From contig OX104122.1 in NCBI GenBank assembly GCA_944474755.1, positions 20,919,714 to 20,983,713 on the forward strand: a DNA stretch of 64,000 nt, in the 5' to 3' direction. The position numbers and the translations under genes were made by a program. Below are positions 55,101 to 61,100 of this stretch, one piece after another (position 1 is the first letter of the stretch; the number at the start of each line of letters is the position of its first letter). The notes below the pieces were generated by a model that had not been told where the DNA came from, searched no databases, and saw only the letters and a list, made by a program, of their open reading frames with translations. Origin of the DNA: Limnoperna fortunei. Taxonomy: Eukaryota; Mollusca; Bivalvia; Mytilida; Modiolidae.

Positions 55101-58100
55101 TTTGGTATATGGTAAAATAATCTGTCCTTAAAAATGTCTCTTACCTGTGACATCAGGTGTAACTGAGGCCAGAGGTAGTTCACTCAGCAATACAGTTGAC
55201 ACCTCCACCTCTCTCCTAGGTGACACATCTTCAGCATAAGGGTAAGTGCCTACAGAGTACCAAGCTCTCTTAATGCCACTTTCAGTATCGTTGTAGTGCC
55301 ACATGGCTGACAAGGAGTCAGCTGACTTTTGGTAAACAGATCCTCCAGATTGTATATTGTGCTTAGCAGATGTCAATCCAGTTAGCCTAAAATTAACAAG
55401 AACTGTCACTGAAGTTGATGAATCAGATACTGTTTTCAGATGTGACAAAAAAATGTGCAATGAATGAAGTTTAGAAAAATCTTACCAATTGTAGCAGACA
55501 AATTTCTGATTTGGATTAAAAAAAATACAGTATAAAGAGGACCATCCAATGACTATTGCTGATAGCTTTTAATTTATTGGTTTACAGATTTTGAGGAAGA
55601 AGACTTTCCAAACATTTTCCCATAGGGTCCTACATGTATGCTTTAAAAGTCTTGTGGTAGTGGCTATTTTAGATGTTGGATTGAAATAAAAATAACATAC
55701 CAATAATATGCAAAAGATCTGGTACTTAAGAATGTTGTGAAGGTGTGTTTTTAAAAGACAATAAAAAATATTTATGTTCCAATCTTTTTAACGCTGTTAA
55801 TAAATTTGTTCACTAAAAGTAACATTCAACTAAAACAAATAATGAGTTTACTATTAGTATTAGTGTATATTAAACTTGTCACTATCAAACTAGATTTCAA
55901 GCTATAACTTCATTTTATGCTGATAAACTTTGGTGGTCAAGTAATTGCTAAGCTTAATTACAAGAGTGTGTAACTAAAAACACTAATATTTTGCTGTTTA
56001 TTTAGCAAGTTAAGATAAGAGCCTACACATTTAAATATTGATGAGACCTATACATATTCCACCCCACATTGCTATCCAATACAAGTTGAAAATACATTGC
56101 AAGAAAAGTATGTAATTAAAGGTTGTTTTTGCCTACAAAAACGATGTCTTCCCCCGTTCCCCATGTGGATTTTCAGTACAAAGTTTGATAACTACTACAA
56201 AATATGAGGATAAAAATTTTTTGGTAATATGCACAACTAAATATGGTGTACTTGCTACCATACCAAATTTCGTAAAATTTGGTGCAGCAGTTTCAGAGGA
56301 GTTGAGCGGAAACCATGATCTGTGAAGAATTTCAAAAGGTTCAAAAACCGATAACTCCCACAAAATTTTGAGGATAAAAATTTCCTGGTAATATGCACAA
56401 CTACATATGGTTTACTTGCTATGTACCACGTTTTGTAAAGTTTTGTTCATTAGTTTTAGAGGAGTTGAGCGGAAACCATGATTTTTGGAAAATTCTAAGT
56501 TCAAAGGGCCACAACTCCTATAAAATTTTGAGGATCAGAATTTCCTGGTAATATGGTGTACTTGTTATATAACAAGTTTCGTAAAATTTGGTTGAGTAGT
56601 TTCAGAGGAGTTGAGCGGAATAACTTTGTCATGGACAGACGGGTGGACAGGACATAAACATAATTTATCTAATATTAGACTTTATACCTGTCAACTGTGA
56701 TATCAGGTGGTGTAACATCCACAGTAAAGCCATCTGATGTGGCTTCTATGACATTGCCAGCATTAGTTATACCCCTGATTGTTGTGTAGTATGTTGTCTC
56801 TGGTTCTAATGGTAAGGTTATCTGGGCATAACCAGAACTGGTTACTCCTAATAATAAAATCATCCCATTACTAATTATGCTAACATTATGCTTAGCCTAG
56901 TATCACAGAAGTGTAACTGTAGAGCATGAATCTTCCTACAAAAAACCTGCTGTAACCACTACAGATCAATCCTGGATGCCTAGCATAACAGTCCACTGTA
57001 CTACCAACTGACCTAATGGAGTCCTTCAATACCACAGCTAATGGAAGGTATTATGTCACCACTACAGATCAATCCTGGATGCCTAGCATGACAGTCCACT
57101 GTACTACCGACTGACCTAATGGAGTCCTTCAATACCACAACTAATGGAGGGTATTATGTCACCACCTTGGATCAATCCTGGATGCCTAGCATGACAGTCC
57201 ACTGTACTACCGACTGACCTAATGGAGTCCTTCAATACCACAGCTAATGGAGGGTATAAAGTCACCACCTTGGATCAATCCTGGATGCCTAGCATGACAG
57301 TCCACTGTACTACCGACTGACCTAATGGAGTCCTTCAATACCACAGCTAATGGAGGGTATTATGTCACCACCTTGGATCAATCCTGGATGCCTAGCATGA
57401 CAGTCCACTGTACTACCGACTGACCTAATGGAGTCCTTCAATACCACAGCTAATGGAGGGTATTATGTCACCACCTTGGATCAATCCTGGATGCCTAGCA
57501 TGACAGTCCACTGTACTACCGACTGACCTAATGGAGTCCTTCACTACCACAGCTAATTAAGGGTATTATGTCACCACCTTGGATCAATCCTGGATGCCTA
57601 GCATGACAGTCCACTGTACTACCGACTGACCTAATGGAGTCCTTCAATACCACAGCTAATGGAGGGTATTATGTCACCACCTTGGATCAATCCTGGATGC
57701 CTAGCATGACAGTCCACTGTACTACCAACTGACCTAATGGAGTCCTTCACTACCACAGCTAATGAAGGGTATTATGTCACCACCTTGGATCAATCCTGGA
57801 TGCCTAACATGACAGTCCCCTGTCCTATCAACTGACCTTATGGAGTCCTTTACTACCACAGCTAATAAAGGGTATAAAGTCACCACCATAAATATTATAA
57901 ATATTTTACAGTTATAGCTAATATCAAACACGTGCACTGCTAAACTTATAAGGACACAAGTCACTAAATGTTTGTTAACATTAATAAACAAGTTTAACTA
58001 TTTTGTTCAATTGTCCTTTGATTGCACCATCTGAGAAAATCCCATCTCACTCTACTAGCATGATCATTATCATCAGTTTCTTACAATGTTGTTAAGAAAA

Positions 58101-61100
58101 CAATAAATGTCCAAATGTTATTAAACAGTAATAAAGATATTACTGTTTGTTCTACTTTCTGGATCTCATCCTTTACCTCAGTGCATGCAGCTTAACGAAT
58201 AATTTTGATCTCGACAATAAAACAAACAATGATCTATAATTCTATATTTTTGGGATTTGGAATTGTAACAATAAGTTCTTATATTCAATTTTTATGTCAT
58301 ACAATTATGCTTGTCCAACCAAGAAAATGTGTTGTCATTTAAATAGTTGTTTTGCAGTGTGTGTGTTGTCATGGTTATTTGTTATTCTAGATTATATTAT
58401 ATTTCATAAGCCTCGGGCTATCTCAGGTTAATAAGTGAACCTTTTACTTCATGTCAGGCCGCACGCCTTTCTTCACAGTTGACTGATTTTAAATACAATA
58501 CCCTGCCAACTGGTATATAAAGCGTGCTGAATGAGAATATAGCCTCTTTTACTTTTAAGGCCGCACGTAGTATAAGAGCTTTTTAAATTTGTACAGACTC
58601 TGTACATTTATTCACGTGTCACATAAACGATAGACTCTATCGTTGGAAGTTATAAAACGCCGACTCGGTGTTTCGCATTGACATGGCACGTAGTAAAACT
58701 AGAAATACTAGTGGTTCGGAGAGTGATTATGATAAAAATGAACAAATAATGAAGTTATTTGCGTCAGAAGACGAGTTCGATCAGTCGTTTTCGGGTTTTG
58801 AAACCGAACGTACACGGGACGAAACTCAGAATTTAGATATTCCGGAAATTCCGGTAAATGAAACTAATAATAAAAACAAGCCGGTGAAAAGTAATAACCG
58901 GGGTAAAGAGCCCATGAAAAAGGTAGAAAACCCTAAGAAAAGACAGGCGGGTGATGAGCCTAATGTACCAAACAAAAAACGTAAGTCAAAAGCTGACAAA
59001 CAAGCGGAATTGTTAAAGTCATTGTTCTCTGATTTATCCACAAATTTGATATCTGCATTGCAGAGTCAGAGGGGTTACAATAATAGTAATAGTAATGATA
59101 AACAAAATGGTAATATTAATGATCGTGTTCGTAGGTTGTTGGAAGAGAATGAGTCAAATGGCATTGAAAGTAGGGATCCTAACAATGATACAGCTGAACA
59201 AAATTTTAATGTCTTTAGTGATTCAGACTCTGAAGGACTTGGGGCGAGTAGTCATGGTAGTGGCATAATAAATATTGAGGAAGATGAAGATTTTGAATAT
59301 GAGATGCCACGTATTTTTGAGGATGATGACAAGTTTGATGCTGATGTTGGAGCATCAATTTCTTCTGTAATTCAGAATGTTTGTAAGAAAAAATCTGACG
59401 TGTCATCTATGATTAAGGAAAACAAGATTCCAGGAAACTGTAAGGGGCTTGTTCCTCCGCCAGTTAATCCTGAAATTTGGCAGTTTTTAGAACGCAGTGC
59501 AAAAACAGAAGACTTAACGTCCCAAAACATTCAGAGGTTATTAGCAGCTGGCATTGTACCAGTAATAAAAGTGGCTCAATTATTAACATCCAAGTCTAAA
59601 GATTTTGATATTAAAGCCATGAGGGAGCTAGTTTCAACAGCAATTGCTATTTTGTCAAATTGTCATTTTGAATTGTCAGTTAAACGTAGAATGTCTCTGA
59701 AACCCCATATTGAACGTAAGTTTCACCAACTTTGCAATAGAAATGAGCCGGTAGGCATGAATCTTTTTGGGGATGATATTTCTAAACGTCTCCATGATAT
59801 TAATGAAGCTTTTAAGCTTAACAAAAGTCTAAATCCAAAAAACTTCAGGTCTTTCAGGGGAAGAAGCTTTCGGAGACCTTTTTACCAGCGACCAAGTTGG
59901 CGCGGCAGTATGCCTACGACTATGTCAAGAGGAAACAGACTCTATCAAAACAAAAGAAAATTTTGATGGTGAGTAATTTATCTTTGGTTAAGGCAGGACA
60001 ATTGAAAATTTTTTCTCATAGGTGGAAAACTATTACACAGGACCCTTGGGTTCTCAGAACTATTTTAGGATACAAAATAGAGTTTTTTAAAAAGCCAATG
60101 CAAAAAAGTTATCCAAAAGAGAGGAGGTTTAATTTTGAAGAAACTAAACTGGTAGATAAAGAAATTTCAGAACTATTATTAAAGGGGGCTATTAAACCCT
60201 CAACCCATGAAGTAGGCGAATTTATTTCAAGCATATTTTTGATTAAGAAGAAAAATGGCAAATTTAGGCCAGTTATAAATTTGAAAAATTTAAACGATTT
60301 TATTCAGTATTATCATTTCAAACAGGAAACCTTAGATGTTGTACTGAGTAGTATTTCTAAAAATAGCTTCCTTACCAGTCTCGATTTGACTGATGCATAT
60401 TTTTCAATTTCCATGCATAAATCTTGCTTAAAATATTTAAAATTTTTATGGAAAGGTAAACTATATGCTTTTCAGTGTTTACCTTTTGGAATTGCTTCGG
60501 CCCCAAGAGTTTTCACAAAGATTATGAAGGTGGTTTTTTCACATATTCGAAGCTTGGGTATTTGTTCTTTTTTCTACATTGATGATTCTTTGCTTCAAGC
60601 AGAAAATTATGAGTCATCAGTGCAAAATACATCTATGGTCAAGCAATTTATAGAATCTTTAGGTTTTTGTATAAATATAGAAAAGTCCTGTTTTATCCCT
60701 TCACAAAGAATTGTTTTTCTTGGTTTTATTATAGATACGGTTTTATTTATGGTATTTTTACCCGACGACAAGGTGCAAAAAATTATAGAAATGTCAAAAG
60801 AAGTTTTAAAAAAGGCTTCTTGTACTATTAGAAGTATAGCACAGCTTGTTGGCTTATATTCATCTACACATCATGCAATACGTTATGCACATTTACAACA
60901 CAGATATTTAGACATTGATAAAACTAAAGCTCTAAATGAATCAAACAATGATTTTAATGCTACAATGAAACTCTCAATTCAGGGAAAAGGTGAAATTTTG
61001 TGGTGGATAGAAAATATTGTAAAGGTCAATGGAAGTCCAATACGTAAAGATACACCAAACCAATATTTGGAAACTGATGCTTCTTGCGAAGGTTGGGGTG

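Noticed and set aside
58668..58682. GTG start upstream of DIRS ORF1
   Set aside because: The ATG at 58683 follows 15 bases later. A GTG start is not expected in an animal element.
59215..59406. minus-strand frame inside the DIRS element
   Set aside because: It overlaps the gag-like ORF in antisense and has no motif.
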